From: an uncultured Lentisphaerota bacterium
GTDB lineage: Bacteria > Verrucomicrobiota > Kiritimatiellia > CAIQIC01
DNA length: 62,675 nt
Direction of reading: 5' to 3'
Assembly (NCBI GenBank): GCA_903889245.1
Contig: CAISWQ010000118.1
Coordinates: forward strand, 1 to 62,675
Shown: positions 17,492 to 25,868 of the stretch, in pieces
Layout: each line of letters begins with the position of its first letter
How positions within the stretch are numbered: the first letter of the stretch is position 1
Notes under the pieces: model-generated
The model's input: the letters and a program-made list of their open reading frames with translations, nothing else
Told to the model about the DNA's origin: nothing
The model's database searches: none
Position numbers and translations under genes: made by a program

Positions 17492-19510
17492 TTATTTCTT
17501 TTTCGCTTCCTTCGGCGGCGTGACCTTCTTGAGGGCGGCGTCGACGGCGGCCTTGAGCTTCTTGTCCTTGACCAGCGGCTGGACTTTCTTGAGCGCGGCG
17601 GCGGCCTCGGCGTCGTGTTTGTCCGGCAGCGTACCGGCGAGCTGCGCGAGCGTATTGGCGGCGGCCTCGTTCAGCTTCTTGTTATCGCCCAGGCAGGTCG
17701 CCGCGAGCTTGAACGCCTCGGCGGTCTTGACGCCGGAGAGGCCGGCGAGCACGAGCATCTTCTCCTCCGGCCGCGCGGCGAGTTCCATCGCATCCTTGAA
17801 GAGCGCGAGCGACTCGGCGGCGGGCCGCTGCGAGGGCAGGCCGGCAAGCTGGATATAGCCGCGCAGCGCGAGAATCTTCGCATTACCATCGGCATCGCCT
17901 TTGGCGGTGGCGAGCAGATCGCCCAGCGGGGCGGCGTCGCGCCAGTCGGCGAGCGCGCGGATCGCGGCCTTGCGCGTCTCGACGTTCGCGCCCTTGAGCT
18001 GGCCCTGTACGGCGGCGAGCGCCTGCGCGCCGCTCAAGCGGCCGAAGACCGGCAGCAGGTCCTGCTTGATCTCATCGTTGGCAGAATTGAGCGCGCCGGT
18101 CAGCAACGCGGCGACGGCGGCGGCCTCGGTGCTGCGCTCGACCGCGGCGGCAAGCGCGGGCTGGATGCGCTGGCGGTCGGCGGCACCGGCGCTGCCGGTC
18201 AGCATTTCGAGCAACGGCTTGATCTCGGCCGGGCCGGCGAGCGCGCGCAGCGCCTTGAACGCGGCGGACTTCGCCTTGGCGTCGCTGTCCTTACCGGCGG
18301 TGAGCAGCGCAGCGGCGGCTTCCTTCGCGTCGCGCGCGGCGAGCGCATTGAGCGCGGCCACGCGGATGCCGGCCTCGGCATCGCCCACGGCCTTGAGCAG
18401 CGCGGCGTTGACGTCCTTGCCGCGCAGCTTTTCGAGACTGGCGACAGCGGCCGCGCCCGTATCGCCGCCGGCGGCGGCGAGCTTGAGCAGTTGTGCCGCC
18501 TGATCGGCGCCGCCGATTTCGCCGAGCGTCGTGGCGGCGGCGGTGGCGACCTCGGCGCTCGCGCCGGAGGCAAGCTGGACGACCGCCGGCAACGCGACGT
18601 CGTCACCGCGGCCCGCGAGGTTGCGCAGCAGAATTACCTGCACGGTCGGCGTGGCCGAAGGCAATTGTGCGGCGATGAGCTTGGAGATTTTCTTGCCGGG
18701 CTGCTCGGCGAGCAGTTGCGCGGCGGCGACGGCGACCGTCGGGTCGGCATCCTTGAGCAACGCGGGCAGATCGGCCGCGACATCGGAGTCCACGGCGATC
18801 AAACCGCGCAGCGCGGCCATCTTGGCGACCGGCTTGGTGGCGGCGGCGTAGGCGGCGCGGAGCAGCTTCTGCGCGGTCTTCTTTTCCTTCTGTGCCACGA
18901 GGCGCTCGCCGGCGTTGACCACGGCGATGCCCCACGCGCCGGCAAGCGCGCCCTGCGGCTTGAGCGCGAGCAGCGCCTCGGCGGCTGCCGGCGTACCGAT
19001 GCGGCCGAGCGCGAGGATGGCCGCCTCCGACGTGGGCGCGAGCTTGGCGAGCGGCTCGACGGCCTTGGCGTCGGCGCGCATGCCGATGGAATTGATGACG
19101 CCGATCTGGAGATCGCCGCTGGTTTTGGCGAGTGCGGCGCGGAAGACCTCGTCCACTTTCGGGCTCGGATTGCTCTGGAGCGCGTAGCGCGCCATGTGCG
19201 AGAGCTTCTCATCGGTCAGCAGCGCGGCGACCGGCTCGACGCACGCCTCGCCGCCGATCAGCCGCAGCATACGGCAGGCGAACTGCTTGGCGGCATAGCT
19301 GGCCTTCGCGTCAGCGAGCACGGCGAGCATGTCCTTCTCGACCGCGGCGCGCTTGGCGGGTTCGGTCAGGCGCGCGGCGTCTTCGACCGCGGCGAGCGGC
19401 GCGCGCGGCTTGTCGAAATCGTAGGCAAGCACGTCGGCGAGGTTGTAGTCGGCGGCACGGACGAGTCCGGCCGCGGCCAGCGTGGCGATCAACAACAGTC
19501 TGCTCTTCAT
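17492..19510 (-). CDS. Exported HEAT-repeat protein
   Basis: 672 residues. A signal peptide (residues 1 to about 18, LLLIATLAAAGLVRA) precedes many 30-35-residue helical HEAT/PBS-lyase-type repeats (examples: SEAAILALGRIGTPAAAEAL; AEVATAAATTLGEIGGADQA; AGIRVAALNALAARDAKEAA). The protein is very rich in Ala and Lys and ends with a basic tail. HEAT solenoids act as protein-binding scaffolds; here probably periplasmic. It follows the second DUF1080 gene by 19 bases in the same unit. Ribosome site AAGGAGCAACT before the ATG at 19510. Confidence 0.88.
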   Translation of the reverse strand: MKSRLLLIATLAAAGLVRAADYNLADVLAYDFDKPRAPLAAVEDAARLTEPAKRAAVEKDMLAVLADAKASYAAKQFACRMLRLIGGEACVEPVAALLTDEKLSHMARYALQSNPSPKVDEVFRAALAKTSGDLQIGVINSIGMRADAKAVEPLAKLAPTSEAAILALGRIGTPAAAEALLALKPQGALAGAWGIAVVNAGERLVAQKEKKTAQKLLRAAYAAATKPVAKMAALRGLIAVDSDVAADLPALLKDADPTVAVAAAQLLAEQPGKKISKLIAAQLPSATPTVQVILLRNLAGRGDDVALPAVVQLASGASAEVATAAATTLGEIGGADQAAQLLKLAAAGGDTGAAAVASLEKLRGKDVNAALLKAVGDAEAGIRVAALNALAARDAKEAAAALLTAGKDSDAKAKSAAFKALRALAGPAEIKPLLEMLTGSAGAADRQRIQPALAAAVERSTEAAAVAALLTGALNSANDEIKQDLLPVFGRLSGAQALAAVQGQLKGANVETRKAAIRALADWRDAAPLGDLLATAKGDADGNAKILALRGYIQLAGLPSQRPAAESLALFKDAMELAARPEEKMLVLAGLSGVKTAEAFKLAATCLGDNKKLNEAAANTLAQLAGTLPDKHDAEAAAALKKVQPLVKDKKLKAAVDAALKKVTPPKEAKKK

Positions 19511-19529
19511 AGTTGCTCCTTTTCCACAT

Positions 19530-20243
19530 TCACTGCGCGGCCAGCGGCCGCACCGCAAGGTTCCGGTAGGCCACCGGCCCGTGGTCGCCTTGCAGCATCA
19601 GCGGCCCGGTCGCGCGTTCGTCGTCATAGTGCGCCGCGCGGGTCGGCCCGGTCAACTCCACATTCTCATGTACGACCTGCCCGTTGTGCATCACCTTCAA
19701 GAACGCAGCCGACGCGATTTTCTTGCCCGCGGCGTCGAAGCGCGGCGCGCGGAAGGTGATGTCGAAGCTCTGCCACTCGCCCGCCGGCTTGCTTGCGTTG
19801 ACGCGCGGCGAGTGCCCCTCGAAGCCCTTGCCGTTCACCCAGCGCTGGTAGATGCCGCCACACTCGATGCCGGCATACTGGCCCTTCGCGCCGAAGCTGT
19901 CGAAGACCTGGACCTCGTAGCGGCCCATCAGGTAAACGCCGGAGTTCGACTTCGGCGGAATCAGAAATTCCACGTGAACTTCCGCGTCGCCGAATTCCTG
20001 CTGCGAGAGCAGGTTCTTGGTGCGGCCGGTGGCGCCATTGATGATCAGGCCCTGGCCCGGCTGGGCCGCGAGCAATTTGGGATTGGCGGCATTGGTCGTC
20101 GCGCTGGTGGCGGTGAACCAGTCGCCGCGCGGCTCGCGCCACTGCGCGAGATCGTCCTTGCCGCCGACGAGCCGGACCTCGGCCGCGCCGGCGACGACGC
20201 CGAGCGCGCAAACTGCCGCTGCCAAGTTCACATTCATCTTCAT
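19530..20243 (-). CDS. Exported DUF1080 (3-keto-glycoside hydrolase type) protein
   Basis: 237 residues with a short signal peptide (MKMNVNLAAAVCALGVVAGA). DUF1080 features: GDAEVHVEFLIPPKSNSGVY, GRYEVQVFDSFG, GIYQRWV, PAGEWQSFDITFRAPRFD and GPLMLQGDHGPVAYRNL. Only distantly similar to the DUF1080 protein at 16491. It is probably periplasmic and acts on keto-sugars. The start could be the ATG at 20243 (weak GATGAGA site) or 20252. Confidence 0.9.
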   Translation of the reverse strand: MKMNVNLAAAVCALGVVAGAAEVRLVGGKDDLAQWREPRGDWFTATSATTNAANPKLLAAQPGQGLIINGATGRTKNLLSQQEFGDAEVHVEFLIPPKSNSGVYLMGRYEVQVFDSFGAKGQYAGIECGGIYQRWVNGKGFEGHSPRVNASKPAGEWQSFDITFRAPRFDAAGKKIASAAFLKVMHNGQVVHENVELTGPTRAAHYDDERATGPLMLQGDHGPVAYRNLAVRPLAAQ

Positions 20244-20265
20244 GTGTCTCATCTGTACGGCAAAC

Positions 20266-20341
20266 GCCGCGTGAGGTCACGCGGCCTACAACACTTCTGG
20301 CCACCGCTCTTTTCTGCTGTAGGCCGGGTCACCGACCCGGC
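20266..20341. repeat. REPIN-like pair of inverted TGTAGG hairpins
   Basis: Two hairpin units in opposite orientation. The minus-strand unit begins TGTAGG at 20290 and has perfect 9-bp arms GCCGCGTGA/TCACGCGGC (20266-20274, 20277-20285). The plus-strand unit begins TGTAGG at 20318 and has 8-bp arms GCCGGGTC/GACCCGGC (20323-20330, 20334-20341). The conserved heads face each other across 27 bases. This is the structure of REP doublets mobilised by RAYT transposases; no such transposase is in the window. Confidence 0.75.
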
Positions 20342-20360
20342 GGAACAAACTGCCACCTGA

Positions 20361-20441
20361 TTTTCCAAGCCTTGGAAAAATCAGGCCCGGTTTTTCCAAG
20401 CCTTGGAAAAAATCGCGGGAAAATTTCCAAGGTCTGGAAAA
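20361..20441. repeat. Phased palindrome array 4 (3 units)
   Basis: Centres at 20370, 20401 and 20432 (intervals 31, 31). The first two units are perfect 19-mers and the third has one inner mismatch. The array lies between the ThuA gene and the downstream DUF1080 gene, right beside the REPIN-like pair. Confidence 0.92.
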
Positions 20442-20452
20442 ACGGCCGCGAT

Positions 20453-21418
20453 TTATTTCTTCGCGGTCGGGGTGTCGTCCACCTTCAGGTCGCCGAGCGC
20501 GTACTGGATGCCGGCGAGGTAGTGCGCGACGATCGCCGGGGTCCAGAAGATTTCGTTGTTGTGGCCGAGCGAGCAGTAGAAGACGCGGCCCCGGCCGGTC
20601 TGCTTGAGCCACGCGACGGCGAAATCGTTGTCCTTGCGCTTGAGGCCCTTCTTGTCCACGCCGCCGGTGCGCTCATCGCTCATATCGAGGCTCAAGAGCA
20701 CGCGGTGCGTGTCGCGGGAATACGGCCCCTTGATCTGGTAAATCTCGTCCTTGGCTTTGAAGCCCTTGCCGCCGAAGCTGGCGTTGACCGGGTGCGCGGG
20801 ATCATCGAGTTTGAACGCCCACGTGCCGCCGGCGCCCCACGGGTGGCCATCGAACTGGCCGCCGAGCAACGCGACGCCGGCGGGCCAGTCGCCGAAGCAG
20901 TCAGTCGCGGCGTGGATGCCGATCAGGCCCTTGCCGTTGTTGACGAAGTCGAGCAGCGCCTGCCTCTGTTCCGGCGTGAATTTCAGGCCGGTGGTGTTGT
21001 TGAGGATGATGCCGTCATATTGCTTGAGGTTTTCAGTGGTAAACACCGACTTGTCCTTGCACAACGTTCCAAAGAACGCGCCGGTCTTCTCGGCCATGAT
21101 CTCCAGCATCTTGTTGCACCACGGAATACAGCCGTGCGGGAAGCCTTCGCAGAGCCAGAAGACGAGCACCTTGCGCGGTTGCTTCGGCGTCGCCGGGGCC
21201 TTCTCGGGTATGGCCTTGGTGATCTTCTCGATATCGCCCGGCGGCACAGTGGCCCAGCCATCCTTCGGCTCTGAACCACGTATGAGCGCATTAGTCAAAA
21301 TGGTCCACGCAGGAGTTTTCACCAACACCTTTTCCAGTTTTGGCGTTTGGCAGCCGACCTGCATCATGGCGATCACGGCCACGATACCCGCGGTAATTAC
21401 AGTCAGTGCGGTCTTCAT
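20453..21418 (-). CDS. ThuA domain lipoprotein
   Basis: 321 residues. The signal peptide ends in a lipobox (MMQVGCQTP, Cys about 23). The ThuA fold, a class I glutamine amidotransferase-like domain, covers about 80-315: KVLVFWLCEGFPHGCIPWC, YDGIILNNTTGLKFTPEQR, NNGKGLIGIHAATDCFGDWP, and the late GRGRVFYCSLGHNNEIFW. ThuA proteins occur in trehalose/keto-sugar utilisation clusters and their chemistry is poorly defined. Ribosome site AAGGAAGCAAC. Followed upstream by the DUF6807 gene with an 18-base gap, so likely one operon. Confidence 0.9.
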   Translation of the reverse strand: MKTALTVITAGIVAVIAMMQVGCQTPKLEKVLVKTPAWTILTNALIRGSEPKDGWATVPPGDIEKITKAIPEKAPATPKQPRKVLVFWLCEGFPHGCIPWCNKMLEIMAEKTGAFFGTLCKDKSVFTTENLKQYDGIILNNTTGLKFTPEQRQALLDFVNNGKGLIGIHAATDCFGDWPAGVALLGGQFDGHPWGAGGTWAFKLDDPAHPVNASFGGKGFKAKDEIYQIKGPYSRDTHRVLLSLDMSDERTGGVDKKGLKRKDNDFAVAWLKQTGRGRVFYCSLGHNNEIFWTPAIVAHYLAGIQYALGDLKVDDTPTAKK

Positions 21419-21436
21419 GTTGCTTCCTTGGGTTGT

Positions 21437-22351
21437 TTATCTGGAAAATTCCTGAAACGCCGCGCCAAGCTTGGCGGCGTCGCCCGCGCCCGGATGGACG
21501 AGAATGCGGTAAAGCAGCTTGAGCTCCTCGCCTGTCTTGAGCGAGAGCGGCGCGGAGTAGATGAGCGCCGGCGTGAAGAACGGATGGCTTTGGTTCAGAT
21601 ACCAGTTGTTCGGATGGCGGATGTTCGCCGGATGATCGAAGATGGCGATGCCGGCGGTGGTGCCGTCGGCGGCGGGGCCGGAAAAGTCCACCCATGTGAG
21701 CTTCTCGCCGTTGGCCTCGGCGGCCACGCTCTTGCCATTGCTCGTCAGGAATTTCCACGTCGGGACAAACGCGCGCGGGAAGCGCAGCGAGAGGCCCGCG
21801 TAACCGCCGGAGGTCTTCTTTGGCGGCGTACGCTCGAGTTCGACGTCCTGCAACATCTTGAACGTCGCCGTCCAGTCGAGCGTGTACGCGCCATCGGCGG
21901 CGGGCGCGGAAAAGTTCAGGACGCGCTGCTCGGTCATCACCGGCGGCTGGCCGGGCAGACGGTAGGCGAGGTCCAGTTCAACGCGGCCGGAAAAATCCTT
22001 CTGCGGCGCAGCCTGCGCCTTCACGATCTCGGTGCGGCCGGCGGAGAGGCCGGTCTTCTTGTCCTCTTCCCAATAGTTGGTGTGGTTGATGTACTTCCAT
22101 GCGAACCACAGGCCGCGATGCCAGAGGTGGTCGGCGGGACTGCGGACGGTCAGCTCCGCGCCATTGATGGTGGACAGCGGATGCACGAAAGACTTTGGCA
22201 GCGCGGGGTCGAAGACCGCCTGCCAGACGATCTTGCCGTGGTTGAGCAACGCGAGGTTGGTCGCGCTCTGCTGCCACGCGAAGTCCGGCGCGGCGGCGCG
22301 CGCCGCCAAACCTGTTCCCAGCATAACCAACGCGAGGGCGAAGCTCTTCAT
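21437..22351 (-). CDS. Exported DUF6807 (PmoA-like) protein
   Basis: 304 residues with a signal peptide (about 1-20, LALVMLGTGLAARAA). The core motifs HPLSTINGAELTV, DHLWHRGLWFAWKYIN and IAIFDHPANIRHPNNWYL are those of the DUF6807 family once named after methane oxygenase PmoA, with which it shares no activity. These proteins are common in sugar-degradation loci beside Gfo/Idh oxidoreductases. Ribosome site GGGAGTTGGC before the ATG at 22351; open frame further upstream overlaps the neighbouring gene and is not used. Confidence 0.88.
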   Translation of the reverse strand: MKSFALALVMLGTGLAARAAAPDFAWQQSATNLALLNHGKIVWQAVFDPALPKSFVHPLSTINGAELTVRSPADHLWHRGLWFAWKYINHTNYWEEDKKTGLSAGRTEIVKAQAAPQKDFSGRVELDLAYRLPGQPPVMTEQRVLNFSAPAADGAYTLDWTATFKMLQDVELERTPPKKTSGGYAGLSLRFPRAFVPTWKFLTSNGKSVAAEANGEKLTWVDFSGPAADGTTAGIAIFDHPANIRHPNNWYLNQSHPFFTPALIYSAPLSLKTGEELKLLYRILVHPGAGDAAKLGAAFQEFSR

Positions 22352-22367
22352 GCCAACTCCCGTGAAA

Positions 22368-22460
22368 GATGGTGAATGGCTAATGGTGGATGGTTGATGG
22401 AAGAAAACCGGACAGAGGGTCACATCCATCAACCATTTCCCATCCGCCATCCACCATTTC
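22368..22460. repeat. Foldback element of GATGG-like words
   Basis: Left arm of degenerate GGATGGTTGATGG words (22368-22400), right arm CCATCAACCATTTCCCATCC and further CCATC words (22426-22460). It fills nearly all of the gap between the DUF6807 gene and the first tandem Gfo/Idh gene. Confidence 0.78.
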
Positions 22461-22464
22461 TTGT

Positions 22465-23922
22465 TCAGCACTTCCAGCCCGCGCGGTACGGCGGGTTGAC
22501 GAACTGCGCCGCTTCCGGCGTGTTCGGCGAACGCATGTTCGGGCCGTCCCACTGGATTTTCTTGCCGGGCAGGCGCAGGGCGATGCAGCCGACGAGGATG
22601 ATCTCGGTGAGGTAGGCGGCGATCTCGAAGCGCGAATATGGCGCCTTGGGATCGTTGGCGTAGCAGGCGTCCACCCACTCCTTGTAGTTGCCGCCCTTGG
22701 AGCGCGGCAGCGTCTCCGGCACCGGCACGCAGGCCTCGTGCTTCTGGATGGCGCGGAGCTTGGGCTCGTCGTTCAGGCGCATGAAGTTCTGGTCGCCGTA
22801 GTCGCTGCGGGAGAAGAAGCGGCCCTTCTCGCCGATAAAGTAGCAGCCGGCGATCGGCAGTTGCGCGGGCGTCTCCTTGCCGTTCTTGTCGCGGCCCGGG
22901 CCGGTGAACTCGATGATGTCCTTGCACAGGTCGTCGCCCGGCTTCCAGCCGCCCTCATACCAGAAGAAGGTGACGGGCGGCAGCATCTCGCCGGGTTTCG
23001 CCGGATTCGGGCGCGCCGGGAACTGGAAGCGGACCTTCGCGTGCAGCGGGAACGTCTCCGAGGTCGCGCCCTCGGTCACGGCCTCGACCTCGGTCGCGTA
23101 GCCGAGGTTGAGCGCGCGGACGGCGAGGTTGCAGGTGTGGCAGGCCATGTCGCCGAGCGCGCCGGTGCCGAAGTCATACCAACCGCGCCACGCGAATGGA
23201 TGATAACCCTTGGCGTAGGGGCGTTGCGGCGCGACGCCGAGCCAGAGGTTCCAGTCGAGCGTCGGCGGAACCGGCTCCTCTTTCGGGCGCTCGATGCCCT
23301 GCGGCCAGATCGGGCGGTTCGTCCAGACGTGGACTTCCTTGACCTGCCCGATGACGCCGGCCTGGATGACCTCGACGCCGCGGCGGAGGCCGTCGGTCGC
23401 GCTGCCCTGGTTGCCCATCTGCGTGACGACGCCGGTCGTGCGCGCGAGGTCGCGGAGGCGGCGCGCCTCCCAGATCGTATGCGTCAGCGGCTTCTGGACA
23501 TAGACGTGCTTGCCGAGCTGCATCGCCATCGCGGCGGCAGGGGCGTGCATGTGGTCGGGCGTGGAGATCGTGCAGGCGTCAATCAGCGGCTCCTTCGCCA
23601 GCATCTCGCGGAAGTCGCGGTAGAGGCGGACGTTCGGGTTGACCTCCTTGCGAATCTTCTCGGCCTTGGAGTTAAGCGTCTTCTCATCCACATCGCAGAG
23701 CGCGATGACGTTCATGCCGGCCTTGACCATCTCGCTGATGTCGGAGTCGCCCTTGCCGCCGGCGCCGATGCCGGCGAGGTTGAGCTTCTCGCCCGGCTGG
23801 AGCACGCGCGGCTTGGGCGTGCGGAGCGTGGCGCAGCCGCCGAGCGCGAACGCGCCCGCGGTCAGCATGGCGCCGCGCAGAAAATCGCGGCGCGAGGAAC
23901 TGAAATAACCATTCGGATTCAT
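22465..23922 (-). CDS. Gfo/Idh/MocA family oxidoreductase, Tat-exported (tandem copy 1)
   Basis: 485 residues. Twin-arginine signal SRRDFLRG at residues 10-17, followed by ALGGC with Cys30 in lipobox context, so possibly a Tat lipoprotein. The NAD(P)-binding fold starts near 48 (GIGAGGKGDSDISEM). The family lysine motif is QKPLTHTIWEARRL, and the C-terminal domain has GDMACHTCNLAVRAL. In this group the enzymes oxidise or reduce sugar hydroxyls, for example C3 of glycosides. Closely similar to the next gene upstream, so a tandem duplication. Confidence 0.93.
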   Translation of the reverse strand: MNPNGYFSSSRRDFLRGAMLTAGAFALGGCATLRTPKPRVLQPGEKLNLAGIGAGGKGDSDISEMVKAGMNVIALCDVDEKTLNSKAEKIRKEVNPNVRLYRDFREMLAKEPLIDACTISTPDHMHAPAAAMAMQLGKHVYVQKPLTHTIWEARRLRDLARTTGVVTQMGNQGSATDGLRRGVEVIQAGVIGQVKEVHVWTNRPIWPQGIERPKEEPVPPTLDWNLWLGVAPQRPYAKGYHPFAWRGWYDFGTGALGDMACHTCNLAVRALNLGYATEVEAVTEGATSETFPLHAKVRFQFPARPNPAKPGEMLPPVTFFWYEGGWKPGDDLCKDIIEFTGPGRDKNGKETPAQLPIAGCYFIGEKGRFFSRSDYGDQNFMRLNDEPKLRAIQKHEACVPVPETLPRSKGGNYKEWVDACYANDPKAPYSRFEIAAYLTEIILVGCIALRLPGKKIQWDGPNMRSPNTPEAAQFVNPPYRAGWKC

Positions 23923-23966
23923 CTATTTTTTTCCTTTCTTCAATTCATGTTGGACCAAGGAGGAAC

Positions 23967-24033
23967 ATGGTGGATGGCTGATGAACAAACCATCAACCAT
24001 CTCCCATTCACCAGTTCATCAACCATCATCCAT
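23967..24033. repeat. Foldback element of GATGG-like words
   Basis: Arms ATGGTGGATGGCTGATGAAC (23967-23986) and GTTCATCAACCATCATCCAT (24014-24033) pair imperfectly across a loop that itself holds CCATCAACCATC. It lies between the two tandem Gfo/Idh genes. Confidence 0.75.
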
Positions 24034-24037
24034 TTCT

Positions 24038-25603
24038 TCAGACCGTCCAACCCGGCCGGTAGGCGCCCTTGACGAGCGCCTCGACCTCCGGCGTATTCGG
24101 CGACTTCATGTTGGGGCCGTCCCACAGGATCTTCTTGCCGGGCATCCGCAACGCGAAGCAGCCGACGAGGATGATCTCGGTGAGATACGCCGCGATTTCA
24201 AAACGCGAATACGGATCGTTCGGCTTGTTGGCGACGCACGCATCCACCCACTCGCGGTAGTTGTTGCCGCTGCGCGGCAGCCGCTCCGGCACTGCGACCG
24301 CGGCCTCGTGCTTGGTGATGCCGCGGAGCTTGGGCTCCTCGTTCATCCGCATGATATTCCCGCCGCCGTAGTCGCCGCCCGAGAAGAAGCGGCCCTTCTC
24401 GCCGACGAAGTAGCAACCGGCGATGGGCAGCTTGGCCGGCGTCTCCTTGCCGTCCTTGTCGCGGCCGGGGCCGCTGAACTCGATGACGTCCTTGCACAGG
24501 TCGTCGCCCGGCTTCCAGCCGCCTTCATACCAGAAGAACGTGACGGGCGGCAGCAGCTCGCCGGGCTTGACCGGGTTCGGCCGCGCCGGGAACTCGAAGC
24601 GGACCTTGCCGCGCTTCGGATAGCTTTCCTGCGTGCCGCCCTCGGCCTGCGCCTCGACGGAGGTCGCGTAACCGAGGTTCAGCGAACGGAACGCGAGGTT
24701 GCAGGTATGGCACGCCATGTCGCCGAGCGCGCCCGTGCCGAAGTCGTGCCAGCCGCGCCAAGCGAACGGGTGATAGACCGCGCCCTTGCGGTCGTTGCTC
24801 TTGCCCTTCGTGGCGGCGGCGGCCTCGGAGCCCTCGCTCCATTTCGCCTTGAAAGGCCGCTGCGGCGCGACGCCGAGCCAGAGGTTCCAGTCGAGATTCG
24901 CCGGTACCGGGTCCTCGCCCGCGGGCCGCACGACACCCTGTGGCCAGATCGGGCGGTTCGTCCAGACGTGGACTTCCTTGATCGCGCCGATGACGCCGGC
25001 CTGCAACACCTCGACGCCGCGGCGCAGCTCATCGGAGGCACTGCCCTGGTTGCCCATCTGCGTCACGACGCCGGTGGTCTTCGCCAGCTCGCGCAGGCGG
25101 CGGGCCTCCCAGATCGTGTGCGTCAGCGGCTTCTGGACATAGACATGCTTGCCCATCTGCATCGCCATCGCCGCGGCGGGCGCGTGCATGTGGTCGGGCG
25201 TGGAGACGGTGACCGCGTGGATGCGGTCCTTTTCCTTGAGGAGCATGTCGCGGAAGTCGCGATAGAGGCGGACGTCGGGGAATTTCTTGCGGACTTCCTC
25301 GGCCTTCCGGTTCAGCGCGTTCTCGTCCACATCGCACAGCGCGCCGACGCTCATGCCGGCCTCCATCATCTCGCTGATATCGCCGCCGCCCTTGCCGCCG
25401 CAACCGACTGCGGCGAGGAACAGCTTCGCGGCGCCGGGATTCGGCGGCCGCGCGGTCTTCTTGGCCTTGGCGGGCTTGGCGTCCTGCTTCGGTTTGGCTT
25501 TCTGCTCCGCGGCGTGGCTGGTGAAGGCCAGCGCGCCCGCGCCCAGCAGCGAGCCGCGCAGAAAATCACGGCGTGAATAACCCGGCTTCAACTCGCGTTC
25601 CAT
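24038..25603 (-). CDS. Gfo/Idh/MocA family oxidoreductase, Tat-exported (tandem copy 2)
   Basis: 521 residues. Tat signal SRRDFLRG at 10-17, then a Lys/Ala/Pro linker (about 32-54) absent from copy 1. NAD(P) fold VGCGGKGGGDISEM, lysine motif QKPLTHTIWEARRL, and GDMACHTCNLAFRSL. By eye well over half of the positions match copy 1, with an extra 20-residue insertion near SEGSEAAAATKGKSNDRK. The ATG at 25603 has an AGAGGAGCC ribosome site; a longer open frame runs up through palindrome array 5 and should be discarded. Confidence 0.93.
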   Translation of the reverse strand: MERELKPGYSRRDFLRGSLLGAGALAFTSHAAEQKAKPKQDAKPAKAKKTARPPNPGAAKLFLAAVGCGGKGGGDISEMMEAGMSVGALCDVDENALNRKAEEVRKKFPDVRLYRDFRDMLLKEKDRIHAVTVSTPDHMHAPAAAMAMQMGKHVYVQKPLTHTIWEARRLRELAKTTGVVTQMGNQGSASDELRRGVEVLQAGVIGAIKEVHVWTNRPIWPQGVVRPAGEDPVPANLDWNLWLGVAPQRPFKAKWSEGSEAAAATKGKSNDRKGAVYHPFAWRGWHDFGTGALGDMACHTCNLAFRSLNLGYATSVEAQAEGGTQESYPKRGKVRFEFPARPNPVKPGELLPPVTFFWYEGGWKPGDDLCKDVIEFSGPGRDKDGKETPAKLPIAGCYFVGEKGRFFSGGDYGGGNIMRMNEEPKLRGITKHEAAVAVPERLPRSGNNYREWVDACVANKPNDPYSRFEIAAYLTEIILVGCFALRMPGKKILWDGPNMKSPNTPEVEALVKGAYRPGWTV

Positions 25604-25620
25604 GTTGGCTCCTCTCACGG

Positions 25621-25703
25621 TCTTCCAGGCATTGGAAAACCCAAGCTGTGTTTTTTCCAAGGCTTGGAACTTTTCACCGCTGTTTTTCCAAGCCTTGGAA
25701 AAA
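25621..25703. repeat. Phased palindrome array 5 (3 units)
   Basis: Centres at 25630, 25662 and 25693 (intervals 32, 31). The third unit is perfect. The array ends 18 bases before the Gfo/Idh copy 2 start, and on its other side abuts a GC hairpin. Confidence 0.92.
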
Positions 25704-25724
25704 CCGCGCGGCACACCGCGCGGT
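25698..25724 (-). terminator. GC hairpin using the palindrome's T-tract
   Basis: ACCGCGCGG CACA CCGCGCGGT (25703-25724) has perfect 9-bp arms. Read on the minus strand, it is followed at once by TTTTT, which belongs to the third palindrome unit of array 5. It would terminate the leftward discoidin-like gene. Confidence 0.6.
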
Positions 25725-25739
25725 CATCCAGAAAAACTT

Positions 25740-25822
25740 CAACGCAAAGACGCCAAGTTCAACGGAAGGCGCAAAGTGGTTGCACTTTGCGCCTTGCCTC
25801 CGGTCTTTGCGTCTTTGCGTTG
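25740..25822. repeat. Nested foldback of GCAAAGACG-type words
   Basis: Outer arms CAACGCAAAGACG (25740-25752) and CGTCTTTGCGTTG (25810-25822) are a perfect 13-bp inverted repeat. Inside, AAGGCGCAAAGTG (25766-25778) and CACTTTGCGCCTT (25783-25795) form another perfect 13-bp stem with a 4-base loop. It lies downstream of the discoidin-like gene. Confidence 0.85.
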
Positions 25823-25868
25823 TTCCCAAAACATGACGCTCACTTCGGAGCGCTACCAGCCGCCGCCC

